Shown: piece after piece, positions 25,624 to 34,514 of the stretch
Position numbering within the stretch: the stretch's first letter is position 1
How the letters are laid out: every line of letters starts with the position of its first letter
Assembly: GCA_002381865.1 (NCBI GenBank)
Contig: DFYO01000039.1
Location: 1-40,026, forward strand
DNA: 40,026 nt
Direction of reading: 5' to 3'
Source of the DNA: Clostridiales bacterium UBA4080
GTDB lineage: Bacteria > Bacillota > Clostridia > Lachnospirales > Vallitaleaceae
Made by a program: the position numbers and the translations under genes
Notes under the pieces: generated by a model
The model's input: only the letters and a program-made list of their open reading frames with translations
The model's database searches: none
Told to the model about the DNA's origin: nothing

Positions 25624-26722
25624 ACAGTAAGGTTGCTGCTAAAGCAGTAATTGGTATTGTAAGAATTAGTCCAATTGTACCTGATAAAGCTCTTACAATC
25701 TCTACAACAATCATGTCGTAATTCAGAATTTCAATAAACGGCTTGTTATAAGCTAATAACAATATTAATAGATTTAATGATGAACCCGTATAGGCAAGGA
25801 TTAATGTATTTACCATGGTGCCCATAATATCTCTTCCGATATTCATGCCAGACTTAAATAAATTTTTCCCTGTCAATGACGGGTTTACTTGTTTTATTTC
25901 ATATAATGCTGATGAAATAGACATACTCACATCCATTACTGCTCCTAATGCACCTAATAAAATTGCAGCAAACAAAAGTCCGTTAAAATCGAATTTTGTA
26001 TTTTGAGGTATATATGTCAGCATTTGAATTTCTTCATAGCTAAATCCAATAAGCTTAGAAAAATAACTAAATGAATATGCTAATAGTCCTGCAAAAAAAA
26101 CTCCGCTTACTGTACCTATTATTGCAGAAGCAGTTTTTCTTGTGAATCCGCTTATAATCAATAAGGTTCCTATTGTAATAAGTGTTGCAATAAATAGTGA
26201 AAGAAAAATCGGACTATCTCCTGCAAGTATCCTTGGTAATAAAATTTTCAGAACTAACAATACCGTAAAAACCAAAGATATCATTGCTTGCAATCCCTTG
26301 ATTCTGCCTATTACAATAACTAATAATGCAAAAATTATTGCTAACGCTATTAATAGCTTATCTCTTTTGAAGCCTGCAATATAAGCTCTAATTATGCTGT
26401 CATCACTTTCATTTTTTTCAAGATGAAGCAGAACTTCGTCCCCTGCTCTGGCTTCAATGTGAGGAGTACCCTGTTCATAAATATCTTCTGCTTCCACCTT
26501 TAAGTCTTTGTATCTCTCATCCGTTATCTGTGCAACATACTTAATCATTACAGTCTGATAGCCACCGCTATCCTCAGTTTTCCTATCGGTAAGGTCAATT
26601 ATTTCTGCTGCATATAATTCACCCTCTGTTTTTGCACTGTTTTTTGAAACCGGAACAAAAAACAATCCAATCATTATCACTATTCCTATAAGTCCTGCAA
26701 TGTATTTTTTCAAATCTTTCAT
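25592..26722 (-). CDS. YibE/F-family multi-pass membrane protein
   Basis: 376 residues; ATG at 26722 with only a weak ribosome binding site. An N-terminal membrane anchor (about 7-24) is followed by an extracytoplasmic, beta-rich domain (about 30-118). Then come about seven membrane helices with the family's conserved core: RIKGLQAMISLVF, the GTVSGVFFAGLLAYS stretch, ILLGALGAVMDVSMSISSAL, and MGTMVNTLILAYTGSSLNLLIL. YibE/F proteins are widespread in Firmicutes; their substrate and role are not known. A 9-bp inverted repeat lies in its leader. The 3' end overlaps pyk by 32 bases. Confidence 0.9.
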   Translation of the reverse strand: MKDLKKYIAGLIGIVIMIGLFFVPVSKNSAKTEGELYAAEIIDLTDRKTEDSGGYQTVMIKYVAQITDERYKDLKVEAEDIYEQGTPHIEARAGDEVLLHLEKNESDDSIIRAYIAGFKRDKLLIALAIIFALLVIVIGRIKGLQAMISLVFTVLLVLKILLPRILAGDSPIFLSLFIATLITIGTLLIISGFTRKTASAIIGTVSGVFFAGLLAYSFSYFSKLIGFSYEEIQMLTYIPQNTKFDFNGLLFAAILLGALGAVMDVSMSISSALYEIKQVNPSLTGKNLFKSGMNIGRDIMGTMVNTLILAYTGSSLNLLILLLAYNKPFIEILNYDMIVVEIVRALSGTIGLILTIPITALAATLLFNQQSESSSS

Positions 26723-26737
26723 ATAATAATCTATCTT

Positions 26738-26771
26738 AGATTTTCTTTTATAGTCTTCTTCTAGAAAATCT
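26738..26771 (-). repeat. Leader hairpin of the YibE/F gene
   Basis: AGATTTTCT (26738-26746) and AGAAAATCT (26763-26771) form a perfect 9-bp stem with a 16-base loop, 16-49 bases upstream of the start codon. With a weak Shine-Dalgarno it might affect translation; no known riboswitch was recognised. Confidence 0.4.
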
Positions 26772-26816
26772 TGATTTTCCCCTTTATTATTTTACAACAG
26801 CCATTTCTTATCCTTA

Positions 26817-26844
26817 ATAATATCATAAAAATGACTTGTGAAAA
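26817..26844 (-). promoter_or_regulatory. Candidate promoter of the YibE/F gene
   Basis: Minus strand: TTTTCA (26839-26844), 16 bases, TATTAT (26817-26822) preceded by TGA (extended -10). The leader to the start codon would be about 90 bases and would contain the 9-bp hairpin. Confidence 0.4.
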
Positions 26845-26960
26845 ATTGTTATTAATAATTTATATGTAATTTTAATTTCTATTAAGATTTAGATTACTTA
26901 ACTTTCAACTCTTCTATAATAGAACTTTACTCTATATCAGCTTACTTTAAGCTTAGAATA

Positions 26961-27124
26961 CAGAAGAATTTTAGCGCAAATATTTCGTTCAGCTTATTAA
27001 GAACCCTTGGGGTTTCATTCAGAAGTGCACAGGAGTAAACGCCTTCCCTATGCACAGGACGTGCATGGGAAGGCAGAATGAAACCACCAAGGGTTTTGGA
27101 GAATAATATTAAGCTAAAATTCTG
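26961..27124. repeat. Nested palindromic element in the gap after the V-ATPase operon (MITE-like or structured RNA)
   Basis: Three nested stems occupy 164 bases. Outer arms: CAGAAGAATTTTAGC (26961-26975) with GCTAAAATTCTG (27113-27124), 12 bp with a 3-base bulge. Middle: 27002-27020 with 27076-27095, 19 bp with one extra base. Inner: 27041-27055 with 27061-27074, 14 bp with one bulge and the loop AGGAC. The middle and inner stems are much richer in G and C than the surroundings. TGCACAGGA occurs twice (27026 and 27051). Bulges rather than random mismatches suggest a folded RNA or the hairpin of a small non-autonomous element. No target-site duplication is obvious and no reading frame fits. 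The remaining non-coding sequence, 26845-26960, is AT-rich; I see nothing else in it. Confidence 0.7.
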
Positions 27125-27174
27125 ACCGTAATAATTTAGCTAATAATTTGGCTTATTAAGTGCACCTGAAAACA

Positions 27175-27221
27175 CCATTACTGCATTATAAACATCAAAC
27201 TAGCCCTAAATGCAGTAATGG
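27175..27221 (-). terminator. Possible terminator/hairpin downstream of the V-ATPase operon
   Basis: CCATTACTGCAT (27175-27186) and ATGCAGTAATGG (27210-27221) form a perfect 12-bp stem with a 23-base loop. On the minus strand TGTTTTC follows, a short T-rich tail. It lies about 60 bases after the subunit D stop. Placement fits a terminator for the V-ATPase operon, although the loop is long. The motif GCTTATTAAG just left of it (27151-27160) is repeated at 26992-27001 in the nested element. Confidence 0.45.
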
Positions 27222-27224
27222 AGC

Positions 27225-27242
27225 TGAATCCAAATGGATTCA
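27225..27242. repeat. Short perfect hairpin
   Basis: TGAATCCA-AA-TGGATTCA is an 8-bp perfect palindrome, 41-58 bases after the V-ATPase subunit D stop and directly next to the 12-bp stem at 27175-27221. The two could fold together as one structured 3' region of the operon transcript. Confidence 0.5.
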
Positions 27243-27282
27243 ACCCCAACTATTGCAAAAGAGCCAATTTATATATAAAAAA

Positions 27283-27936
27283 TTAATTTTGTTTTGCCAA
27301 AAGCTCTTCTTCAGCTGCTTTTCTTAATTTCTGTCCTTTAATTACCTTTAATCTCGTAAAATCTTCTCTTTCCTTTTCTTCTAATGCACTTTGAATATCC
27401 TTAGTAATCTTTTCATATCTTGGTATCATTACATTAGTCAGAGCATTCGCTCTTTTTTGAGTTCTTTTAATATTTACGGCAAGCCTGTAAATAGCATTCT
27501 CATTTTCTGCTAAATCTAAGGATAGTTTTTTAACCTTCGCAAACTTACTATAAGCATCATCAAGAGAAATATTAGTTCTAGTAAAGCCATATTGAGGAGT
27601 AAGCGTATCATATGGTATATGTACCATAGGAATCTCAACTCCCATAATACTTCTTACTTTAATCTCAATATTATCTTCCTCTTTAACTGCCTCTCCAATT
27701 TGCTCAACTGTATTAATTCCAATCGTTATATTAGCCTTTTGCAATGCCTTATAGGCTTCTGTAAATGTAGAATCAATTTGACTTTGAATGCTTTCTGCTT
27801 TATCGATAAGAACCATCATTTCATTTACAAGAATATTTCTTTTCTTATCCAATAGCTCATAGCCTTGCTTGGATAATGCCAAGGTATTTTTTGCAATAAT
27901 CAGGTTACCCTTAGTAGGAAACAAAGTATTGTCCAC
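27283..27936 (-). CDS. ntpD: V-type ATPase subunit D (central stalk)
   Basis: 217 residues; GTG start at 27936 with GAGGTGAG upstream. The start PTKGNLIIAKNTLALSKQGYELLDKKRNILVNE is cut here to its key words: the GNL..K..L.l...Gy.LLdkKr..L pattern is the ATP-synthase D signature. A long helical C-terminus carries NIKRTQKRANALTNVMIPR, also conserved. Subunit D is the rotor shaft inside the A3B3 head. It is the last gene of the operon, 24 bases after subunit B. Confidence 0.95.
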   Translation of the reverse strand: MDNTLFPTKGNLIIAKNTLALSKQGYELLDKKRNILVNEMMVLIDKAESIQSQIDSTFTEAYKALQKANITIGINTVEQIGEAVKEEDNIEIKVRSIMGVEIPMVHIPYDTLTPQYGFTRTNISLDDAYSKFAKVKKLSLDLAENENAIYRLAVNIKRTQKRANALTNVMIPRYEKITKDIQSALEEKEREDFTRLKVIKGQKLRKAAEEELLAKQN

Positions 27937-27960
27937 TATAACTCACCTCACTTAAATGGA

Positions 27961-29352
27961 TTATGCATTATTTCTCGGTTTATAGTACTTATCTAATACA
28001 TCATCCGTTACTCTTGTAAGCTCTTCTCTTGGAAGCATTCCAAGTAAATTCCACCCGATGTCCAATGTATCTTCCATATTCCTATTTTCATCCCTGTTTT
28101 GAGAAACAAACTGTTCCTCAAAAGCCTTTCCAAATTTCATATAAATTGTGTCAATCGGAGAAAGCTCGTCTTCACCAATAACAGAAGCCAGTGCTTTAAC
28201 CTCTTGTACATGTGCATAGGATGCAAATAATTGATTTGCTATTTGTGGATGGTCTTCTCTAGTAAAGCCTTTTCCTATACCATCCTTCATAAGTCTGGAT
28301 AAAGATGGCAATACGATAATCGGAGGATATACACCTTTTTGATGAAGCCCTCTGTCTAATACAATCTGCCCCTCCGTAATATATCCTGTAAGGTCAGGAA
28401 TTGGATGAGTAATATCATCATTAGGCATGGATAAAATAGGTATCTGTGTAATAGAGCCTTCTCTGTCCTTTAACATTCCAGCTCTTTCGTATAAGGATGC
28501 AAGGTCAGAATAGGTATACCCTGGAAAACCCTTTCTACTTGGTATTTCTCCTTTAGAAGAAGATACCTCTCTAAGTGCTTCACAATATGATGTCATATCA
28601 GTTAAAATAACCAAAACATGCATATTATGCTCAAATGCAAGATATTCAGCTGCTGTAAGTGCACATCTTGGAGTTACAATCCTTTCAACAACAGGATCAT
28701 TTGCAAGATTTAAAAACATAACTACCTTTTCTAAAACTCCGCTTTCCTCAAAGCTTCTTTTAAAGAAATCGGCTACGTCATTTTTTACGCCCATTGCCGC
28801 AAAAACAATCGCAAAATTTTCATTGTTATCAGCATCTGCTGATAATTGTGCTTGCTTAACGATTTGTGCTGCTAGCTGGTCATGTGGAAGTCCGTTTCCT
28901 GAAAAAACTGGCAGCTTTTGTCCACGAATAAGTGTTGTCAATCCATCAATTGCTGAAACACCAGTCTGAATGTAGTTTCTTGGATATTTTCTTGAAATAG
29001 GGTTAATAGGATTTCCATTTACATCCCAATGTGCGCTTGCCATTATTTCTCCAAGCCCGTCAATTGGCTTGCCTAATCCATTCATAGTTCTTCCCAGAAT
29101 TTCTTTTGAAAGTCCTAGCTCAAGAGCCGTACCCTTAAAGCGAGTTCTTGTGTTTGAATTTGATATACCAATGGTTCCTTCAAAAACCTGAACTACTGCA
29201 ACATCATCTTTAATTTCAATTACCCTTCCTGTTCTTCTTTCACCATTGCTCATTGTAATATCAACCATTTCTTCATAGGAAGCATCTTTGACACCATTGA
29301 GAACTACAATTGATCCTGTAACTTCTTTAAGACCTAAATATTCAATGTTCAT
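27961..29352 (-). CDS. ntpB: V-type ATPase subunit B
   Basis: 463 residues. Family motifs include YIQTGVSAIDGLTTLIRGQKLPVF, FAAMGVKNDVADFF, PNDDITHPIPDLTGYITEGQ and YPPIIVLPSLSRLMKDGIG, some given in part. As expected for the non-catalytic B subunit, the P-loop is replaced by GNGLPHD. It alternates with subunit A in the soluble head. Its ATG overlaps the stop of subunit A (TAATG), so the two are probably translationally coupled, which suits their equal stoichiometry. Confidence 0.97.
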   Translation of the reverse strand: MNIEYLGLKEVTGSIVVLNGVKDASYEEMVDITMSNGERRTGRVIEIKDDVAVVQVFEGTIGISNSNTRTRFKGTALELGLSKEILGRTMNGLGKPIDGLGEIMASAHWDVNGNPINPISRKYPRNYIQTGVSAIDGLTTLIRGQKLPVFSGNGLPHDQLAAQIVKQAQLSADADNNENFAIVFAAMGVKNDVADFFKRSFEESGVLEKVVMFLNLANDPVVERIVTPRCALTAAEYLAFEHNMHVLVILTDMTSYCEALREVSSSKGEIPSRKGFPGYTYSDLASLYERAGMLKDREGSITQIPILSMPNDDITHPIPDLTGYITEGQIVLDRGLHQKGVYPPIIVLPSLSRLMKDGIGKGFTREDHPQIANQLFASYAHVQEVKALASVIGEDELSPIDTIYMKFGKAFEEQFVSQNRDENRNMEDTLDIGWNLLGMLPREELTRVTDDVLDKYYKPRNNA

Positions 29353-31139
29353 TAATTATTCTTCCTTTCAAAACCTCTATAGCTTTCAATTACTTCACTA
29401 CAAAGATTATCAATTTTTATATACGCTTTGTCAAATTCAGCTAAATTTTCATTGTCATAATCGTATTTCATTTTCGCAAGCTCGTCAAATATTCCAAGCT
29501 TTTTGAGCTGCGAAATAGGAATTCCCTGTGATAATATCATTTGTCCTTGCTTATGAAGGTACAAAGTAACCTGCATCATTTTATATTGCTTTTCCATTGG
29601 AACAAATGTATCAATATCATGAAATGCATTTTGTTGCAGGAACCCAACCCTTAGAAGCTTTGCAGTTTCTAAAATAAGTTTTTGTTCTTCTGGAAGTACA
29701 TCTGCTCCAATAAGCTTTACTATTTCCATTAGCTTGCTTTCTTCTTGTAAGAGCTTTGCTATTTCATTTTTTACCTTTATAAAGTCTGGAGCAACATTTG
29801 TTTCATACCACTCTTCTAAATCATCAACATACTCACTATAGCTAGACAGCCAGTTAATTGCTGGATAGTGTCTTGCATAAGCAAGCTGTCTGTCAAGAGC
29901 CCAAAAACATCTAATAAATCTCTTTGTATTTTGAGTTACAGGCTCTGAAAAGTCGCCCCCCTGAGGAGAAACCGCTCCAATAATACTAACTGAACCCTCA
30001 GAGTTATTAAGATTTTCTACATAACCAGCTCTTTCATAAAATTGTGATAATCTTGATGGCAAATATGCCGGAAAACCTTCTTCTGCCGGCATTTCCTCAA
30101 GTCTTCCGGAAATCTCTCTTAAAGCTTCTGCCCATCTAGATGTTGAGTCCGCCATAATTGCAACATGATATCCCATATCTCTGAAATATTCTGCAATAGT
30201 AATACCTGTATAAATAGATGCCTCTCTGGCAGCAACAGGCATATTTGATGTATTAGCAATAAGCACCGTTCTATCCATCAAAGGCTTTCCTGACTTAGGG
30301 TCAATAAGCTTCGGAAATTCTTCAAGAACATCCGTTATCTCATTTCCTCTTTCACCACATCCAATATATACAATTATATCCGCATCACTCCATTTTGCGA
30401 GCTGATGCTGTGTCATTGTTTTTCCTGTGCCAAACCCTCCAGGTACTGCAGCTGTTCCTCCCTTTGCAATTGGAAACAAGGTATCAATAATTCTTTGTCC
30501 TGTTATTAAAGGCTTACTTAATCTTTTTCTTTCAGCAAATGGTCTGGCTTGTCTTGCAGGCCATTTTTGAAATAGCTTCAATTCAATAATATCGCCATGA
30601 GAATCCTTAAGCTTAACAACAGTATCATTAACCCTATATTTTCCGTTTTTTGCTGTAAAAACAACCTCACCTTCAATTCCAGGCTTAACCATAACCTTGT
30701 GGTTAACTAGCTCAGTTTCTTTTACTGTAGCGTAAATATCGCCGCCTTTAAGAAAGCTTCCTTCCTTAATTATTATCTCTGTATCCCATTCTTTGTCTCT
30801 GTTTAAAGATTCAGTATCTAAACCTCTTTGAATAAATGAACCAGATAATTCTTCTATTTGATTAAGAGGCCTTTGAATTCCATCAAAAACTCCTCCAATA
30901 ATTCCAGGGCCTAATTGAAGCGATAACGGTTCTCCGCTTGAATAAACCGGCTCTCCAACTTTAAGACCTGTTGTTGTTTCATATACCTGCACTATAGCAT
31001 TATCATTATTTAAACTTATTACTTCTCCAATAAGTTTTTCATTTCCTACTAGTACCATCTCTAACATCTGGAACTGGCTGTCACCCTTAATCGTTACAAC
31101 CGGTCCGTTAACGCCTAGTATTTTCCCTTTTGCTTCCAC
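29352..31139 (-). CDS. ntpA: V-type ATPase catalytic subunit A
   Basis: 595 residues; GTG start at 31139 with AAGG 8 bases upstream. The Walker A loop is GGFGTGKT (near 232-239), followed by MTQHQLAKW. The glutamate switch region is GCGERGNE, and later come MADSTSRWAEALREISGRLEE and the PSRLSQFYERAGYV stretch. The non-homologous region typical of A subunits (about 110-190) is present. It binds and hydrolyses (or makes) ATP at the interface with B. A threonine replaces the serine of the common GPFGSGKT loop, a conservative change. Confidence 0.97.
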   Translation of the reverse strand: MEAKGKILGVNGPVVTIKGDSQFQMLEMVLVGNEKLIGEVISLNNDNAIVQVYETTTGLKVGEPVYSSGEPLSLQLGPGIIGGVFDGIQRPLNQIEELSGSFIQRGLDTESLNRDKEWDTEIIIKEGSFLKGGDIYATVKETELVNHKVMVKPGIEGEVVFTAKNGKYRVNDTVVKLKDSHGDIIELKLFQKWPARQARPFAERKRLSKPLITGQRIIDTLFPIAKGGTAAVPGGFGTGKTMTQHQLAKWSDADIIVYIGCGERGNEITDVLEEFPKLIDPKSGKPLMDRTVLIANTSNMPVAAREASIYTGITIAEYFRDMGYHVAIMADSTSRWAEALREISGRLEEMPAEEGFPAYLPSRLSQFYERAGYVENLNNSEGSVSIIGAVSPQGGDFSEPVTQNTKRFIRCFWALDRQLAYARHYPAINWLSSYSEYVDDLEEWYETNVAPDFIKVKNEIAKLLQEESKLMEIVKLIGADVLPEEQKLILETAKLLRVGFLQQNAFHDIDTFVPMEKQYKMMQVTLYLHKQGQMILSQGIPISQLKKLGIFDELAKMKYDYDNENLAEFDKAYIKIDNLCSEVIESYRGFERKNN

Positions 31140-31163
31140 GTACGCACCTTCTTTACAAAATTT

Positions 31164-31763
31164 TTACTCTACGTTTATCTTACAATTCTGAAGGAAAGTA
31201 TCTTTTTCCTCCTCCAGTCTTTTTGCATATGATTCATCAACATAACGCTTTGCTGTTTTATTAAGTAGCTTACAGCCACCTATCATTTCTATATTCTTAT
31301 TCTCAATTGTAATACACTTTCCAAATATTTTTTCGAGTGCTTCCTTATGCTTCATATCAGAGTAACTGATAATTATTTCCAGGTCGCCCTTTCCAATACT
31401 ATCAATACACTTATTAATTATAGAAACTAGCTCATTAAAATATTCTTCCTTTTGAGTATGCTGATAAAGCCTTTCTTTAGTAATTTCTACCACTGCATCA
31501 ATTACTTCAGCTCTTTTGTTAAAGAGTCTTTTCCTATTTGCCATAATAATCTGAGACATAATTTCATTTTTTTCTTTATCAATTTTTTTCATACTCTTTT
31601 GAACAAGTTCATAATTCTCATTAAGAAATTCAGTATGTTTTCTATCATACTCAGCTTTGTTTTCTTCCTCTGCTAATTGAAGAATTCCTTGCTTTTGAAT
31701 TCTAACGTCGTTCATTATATCATTTGTAAAGCGGTCAAGCTTTTCTTCTTCAACAATTTTCAT
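31164..31763 (-). CDS. ntpE: V-type ATPase subunit E (peripheral stalk)
   Basis: 199 residues; ATG at 31763, 10 bases after subunit F. The N-terminal two thirds is a long charged helix rich in Lys and Glu; the C-terminal globular part ends with MIGGCKLLNKTAKRYVDESYAKRL, where GG.....n....D.s...rl is the vATP-synt_E pattern. With subunit G it forms the stalk that holds the A3B3 head still. Confidence 0.88.
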   Translation of the reverse strand: MKIVEEEKLDRFTNDIMNDVRIQKQGILQLAEEENKAEYDRKHTEFLNENYELVQKSMKKIDKEKNEIMSQIIMANRKRLFNKRAEVIDAVVEITKERLYQHTQKEEYFNELVSIINKCIDSIGKGDLEIIISYSDMKHKEALEKIFGKCITIENKNIEMIGGCKLLNKTAKRYVDESYAKRLEEEKDTFLQNCKINVE

Positions 31764-31773
31764 GACCTTCTCC

Positions 31774-32082
31774 TTATAACTTTAATCCAATAGCCTCTCT
31801 TACATATCTTGTAATAGAATCCGGAGACCTGCCTGTTCCATGCCTGTCAGGAATTTCAACTACGAGAGGCGTATGATAATTAAGCTTAATATCATCAATC
31901 ATATCTGGTACTAGCTGTCCAAGCTTTTCTGTAATCATAAGAATTCCAATTTCCTTATCAAGCAAAGCTTTGTCAATAGCCTCTTTAACTTCATGTCTTT
32001 CATGAACAACTACGCCCTCTATTCCTGCAAGTCTAAATCCTGTTTTGGTATCAACATTGTCGCTGATTAAAAAGAACTTCAT
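31774..32082 (-). CDS. ntpG: V-type ATPase subunit F
   Basis: 102 residues, the normal size. KFFLISDNVDTKTGFRLAGI at the start, GILMITEKLGQLVPDMID in the middle, and LVVEIPDRHGTGRSPDSI near the end are diagnostic of the family. Subunit F binds the D shaft in the central stalk. ATG at 32082 follows AAGGAG. Located between K and E. Confidence 0.94.
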   Translation of the reverse strand: MKFFLISDNVDTKTGFRLAGIEGVVVHERHEVKEAIDKALLDKEIGILMITEKLGQLVPDMIDDIKLNYHTPLVVEIPDRHGTGRSPDSITRYVREAIGLKL

Positions 32083-32101
32083 ATAATCACTCCTTAGAAT
32101 C

Positions 32102-32536
32102 TTATTGTCCTAAAATCATGATTGAAATAATAAGGCCATAAATAGCAATACCCTCTGCCAAACCTACGAAGATAATTGTTTTACCTAATAATTTCTCATT
32201 TTCACTGATAGCTCCAATTGCTGCTGAGCCTGATACTGCTACTGCAATACCTGCTCCAATAGATGCAATACCAGTAGATAATGCCGCTGATAAGTATTTT
32301 AATCCGCTTACACCAGCTTCAGCTAATGGTGCATTTTTAGCAACCTCAGCAGCATCTGCTGTTGACCCGCTAAATAATACAATTGTAGCTGCAATTAATA
32401 ATAAAAAGAAAGTTGATACATTAGCTCCTACAAAACATTTAACCTTATTTGTATTTATATTATTTTTCATTCCATATACTCCTACACCTACAATACTCAA
32501 TACCAATACTAACGCAATTGCAATAATAATTTTCAT
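32102..32536 (-). CDS. ntpK: V-type ATPase subunit K (membrane rotor proteolipid)
   Basis: 144 residues; ATG at 32536 after GGAGG. Four hydrophobic segments: about 3-22, 38-58, 79-110 and 117-142. Only the last two form a recognisable proteolipid hairpin, with glycine-rich GIASIGAGIAVAVSGSAAIG and the ion-binding glutamate E128 in GLAEGIAIYGL. The first half lacks the mirrored hairpin. In the Na+-binding Enterococcus hirae subunit a glutamine helps hold the ion in SGIAQG; here the aligned stretch is AGIAVA, with valine. That favours proton coupling, by inference only. Confidence 0.93.
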   Translation of the reverse strand: MKIIIAIALVLVLSIVGVGVYGMKNNINTNKVKCFVGANVSTFFLLLIAATIVLFSGSTADAAEVAKNAPLAEAGVSGLKYLSAALSTGIASIGAGIAVAVSGSAAIGAISENEKLLGKTIIFVGLAEGIAIYGLIISIMILGQ

Positions 32537-32565
32537 TTTTTATTTCCTCCTAATTAAATATAAAT

Positions 32566-34497
32566 TTATGCTCTTTGTTTTTTACATAGAAAAGGCTTAA
32601 ATTCATTGCCTTCTCCTTCAAAAAATCTGCTAAATAACTCATAATATTCAAGTCTGAGACACTGTATCCCTACTATCAAGCCCTCAAGTGCTACTATAAC
32701 AATGTTTCCAATAACCATTATCATAAAGCTTCCAAAATCACCTGATGATTTCCCAACCATATCTGCTAGCATATGAACTGCAATAATAAGCCCTACATGG
32801 TTTAACGCAAAAGCGCCTACCCTCATAAATGATATAGTATTACTTAATATTGAAAGCATTGTTTCTAATAGCTCAAATAATGCCTCAATAAAAAACCCAG
32901 TCTTGTCTGACGGCAAAAATTCTTTTTTTGTCTTAAGATAGGTTTGTAGCGGATGAGATAAGAATATTATTAAAAACGATACTCCAATCAAAAGCGCCGC
33001 AGGAATAACCGTCATTGTACCCTTTGTTGCTTTTACTAAAACTATATACAAAATCGAAAAATATGCTACTAATCCTACAACTCCATTTTTATCAAATAAC
33101 AATCTGCCCTTATCCTTCTTCTTAATTGCATTTAATAAATTAATCAGCATAGCAGCTATTATCAACAATGCACCTAAGCCGATTGTAACTAAAAGCACTT
33201 CATTTTTATGCTCCATTGGATTAATCATAGGAAACCAGGGCATTACATTGGGCAAAAATTCTTCATTTCCAAAAACGGAACCATAGAACAAGCCTGCAAC
33301 CATAGATGAAATACCTAAGTATATTCCTATATATCCAAGAGATGATTTTGTTTTGTTATAAAATGCCCATCCAAGTAAGGCTATTAATAATCCCTGTCCA
33401 ACATCGCCAAACATTGCTCCAAACATTAGCATATAAGTTAACCCGACAAATATTGTTGGATCCATTTCGTCATATGATGGTGTTCCATACATTCCGACAA
33501 TTAACTCAAATGGTTTGAAAAGCTTAGGATTTATAAGCTTAGTTGGAGGTTTAACCTTAGTCATGTCTTCATCTTCATTTACCGTAAATGCATAGGCATC
33601 TGAGGCATTTATGTCTTTAACAAAATCACTTAGCTTACTGCTTGCAACCCAGCCTGTTAAGTATGCTGTTCTGTCTGAGTAAACTGCATAATTACGCACT
33701 GTATAAACATTATGAAGCTTATGAACTGTTGCAAAAAGCTTAGAAATTCTTTCCTGATGGTCAACAATAAAATGGCCAATTCTATCGTTTAGATTGTTCA
33801 GTTGCTGTGTTAGATTAACTATTTCAGCATTAATGTTTTCTAGAGCTTCCTTCGGATAACCTTTTACCTCATCTGATATTCTTATTCTTTTAAAATATAA
33901 CGATGCAAACAAGCTGTCAATTTGCTTTCTAATAGGTTTTGGGCATAGGTAAATCAAAAATATTTCTTCGCCCTCCCTAAAAACTTCATATACTATCAAA
34001 TCTAGATTTTTGTCAAATTCCTGAATCTTGTGATAATGTTCCTTAGGCATTTTTCCAAACCTAAATCTCATATATTGAAGCTTAAATAGCTTGTCTACCT
34101 CAAAGTCCAGTCCTTGAATCGGAATAATCTGCTTTTTAATCTGTTCTTTTTCAGCAATCAAAGCTTCGAATGCTTTTCTTTCTGCAATAAGACTGTCAAA
34201 TACCGCCAAATGCTCGTCTAAATCCTGTTCAACTGTTTCAAAGTCTATTATGTCACAGACATCAGCTTGCGCAATAGTTGTGTCTATATCTAAGTCTTTA
34301 CATAAAACAGTTGCTTTTTTTAGCAGTATATCATAAGGATTAGTTCCGTCAAAGGCCGAAAGGCCTTGAGTGGATTCCATTACTGTATAAGTTTTTTCCA
34401 GATGAACTTCGTGTGGGATTATCTTATTCATTACAAATGAATCGAGTTCATTTAAAGGCCTGGCTAAATTCACAAAATACATTTTTTCCACAGCCAT
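32566..34497 (-). CDS. ntpI: V-type ATPase subunit I (stator a-subunit)
   Basis: 643 residues; ATG at 34497 with GGGAGG about 11 bases upstream. The soluble N-terminal half (about 1-340) has long helices; the C-terminal half has about seven membrane helices with the family markers PSYDEMDPTIFVGLTYMLMFGAMFGDVGQG (partly quoted), FYGSVFGNE and SFMRVGAFALNHVGL. The arginine of SFMRVGAF is the residue that meets the rotor glutamate during ion transfer. Subunit I lies next to subunit K, as usual. It anchors the peripheral stalks in the membrane. Confidence 0.96.
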   Translation of the reverse strand: MAVEKMYFVNLARPLNELDSFVMNKIIPHEVHLEKTYTVMESTQGLSAFDGTNPYDILLKKATVLCKDLDIDTTIAQADVCDIIDFETVEQDLDEHLAVFDSLIAERKAFEALIAEKEQIKKQIIPIQGLDFEVDKLFKLQYMRFRFGKMPKEHYHKIQEFDKNLDLIVYEVFREGEEIFLIYLCPKPIRKQIDSLFASLYFKRIRISDEVKGYPKEALENINAEIVNLTQQLNNLNDRIGHFIVDHQERISKLFATVHKLHNVYTVRNYAVYSDRTAYLTGWVASSKLSDFVKDINASDAYAFTVNEDEDMTKVKPPTKLINPKLFKPFELIVGMYGTPSYDEMDPTIFVGLTYMLMFGAMFGDVGQGLLIALLGWAFYNKTKSSLGYIGIYLGISSMVAGLFYGSVFGNEEFLPNVMPWFPMINPMEHKNEVLLVTIGLGALLIIAAMLINLLNAIKKKDKGRLLFDKNGVVGLVAYFSILYIVLVKATKGTMTVIPAALLIGVSFLIIFLSHPLQTYLKTKKEFLPSDKTGFFIEALFELLETMLSILSNTISFMRVGAFALNHVGLIIAVHMLADMVGKSSGDFGSFMIMVIGNIVIVALEGLIVGIQCLRLEYYELFSRFFEGEGNEFKPFLCKKQRA

Positions 34498-34514
34498 TTA
34501 CATAAGCACCTCCC

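Noticed and set aside
26881..26930. Plus-strand TATAAT near 26915 as a promoter for the nested element
   Set aside because: No acceptable -35 is present, and the box sits within a small AT palindrome (TTCTATAATAGAA), so it is not convincing.
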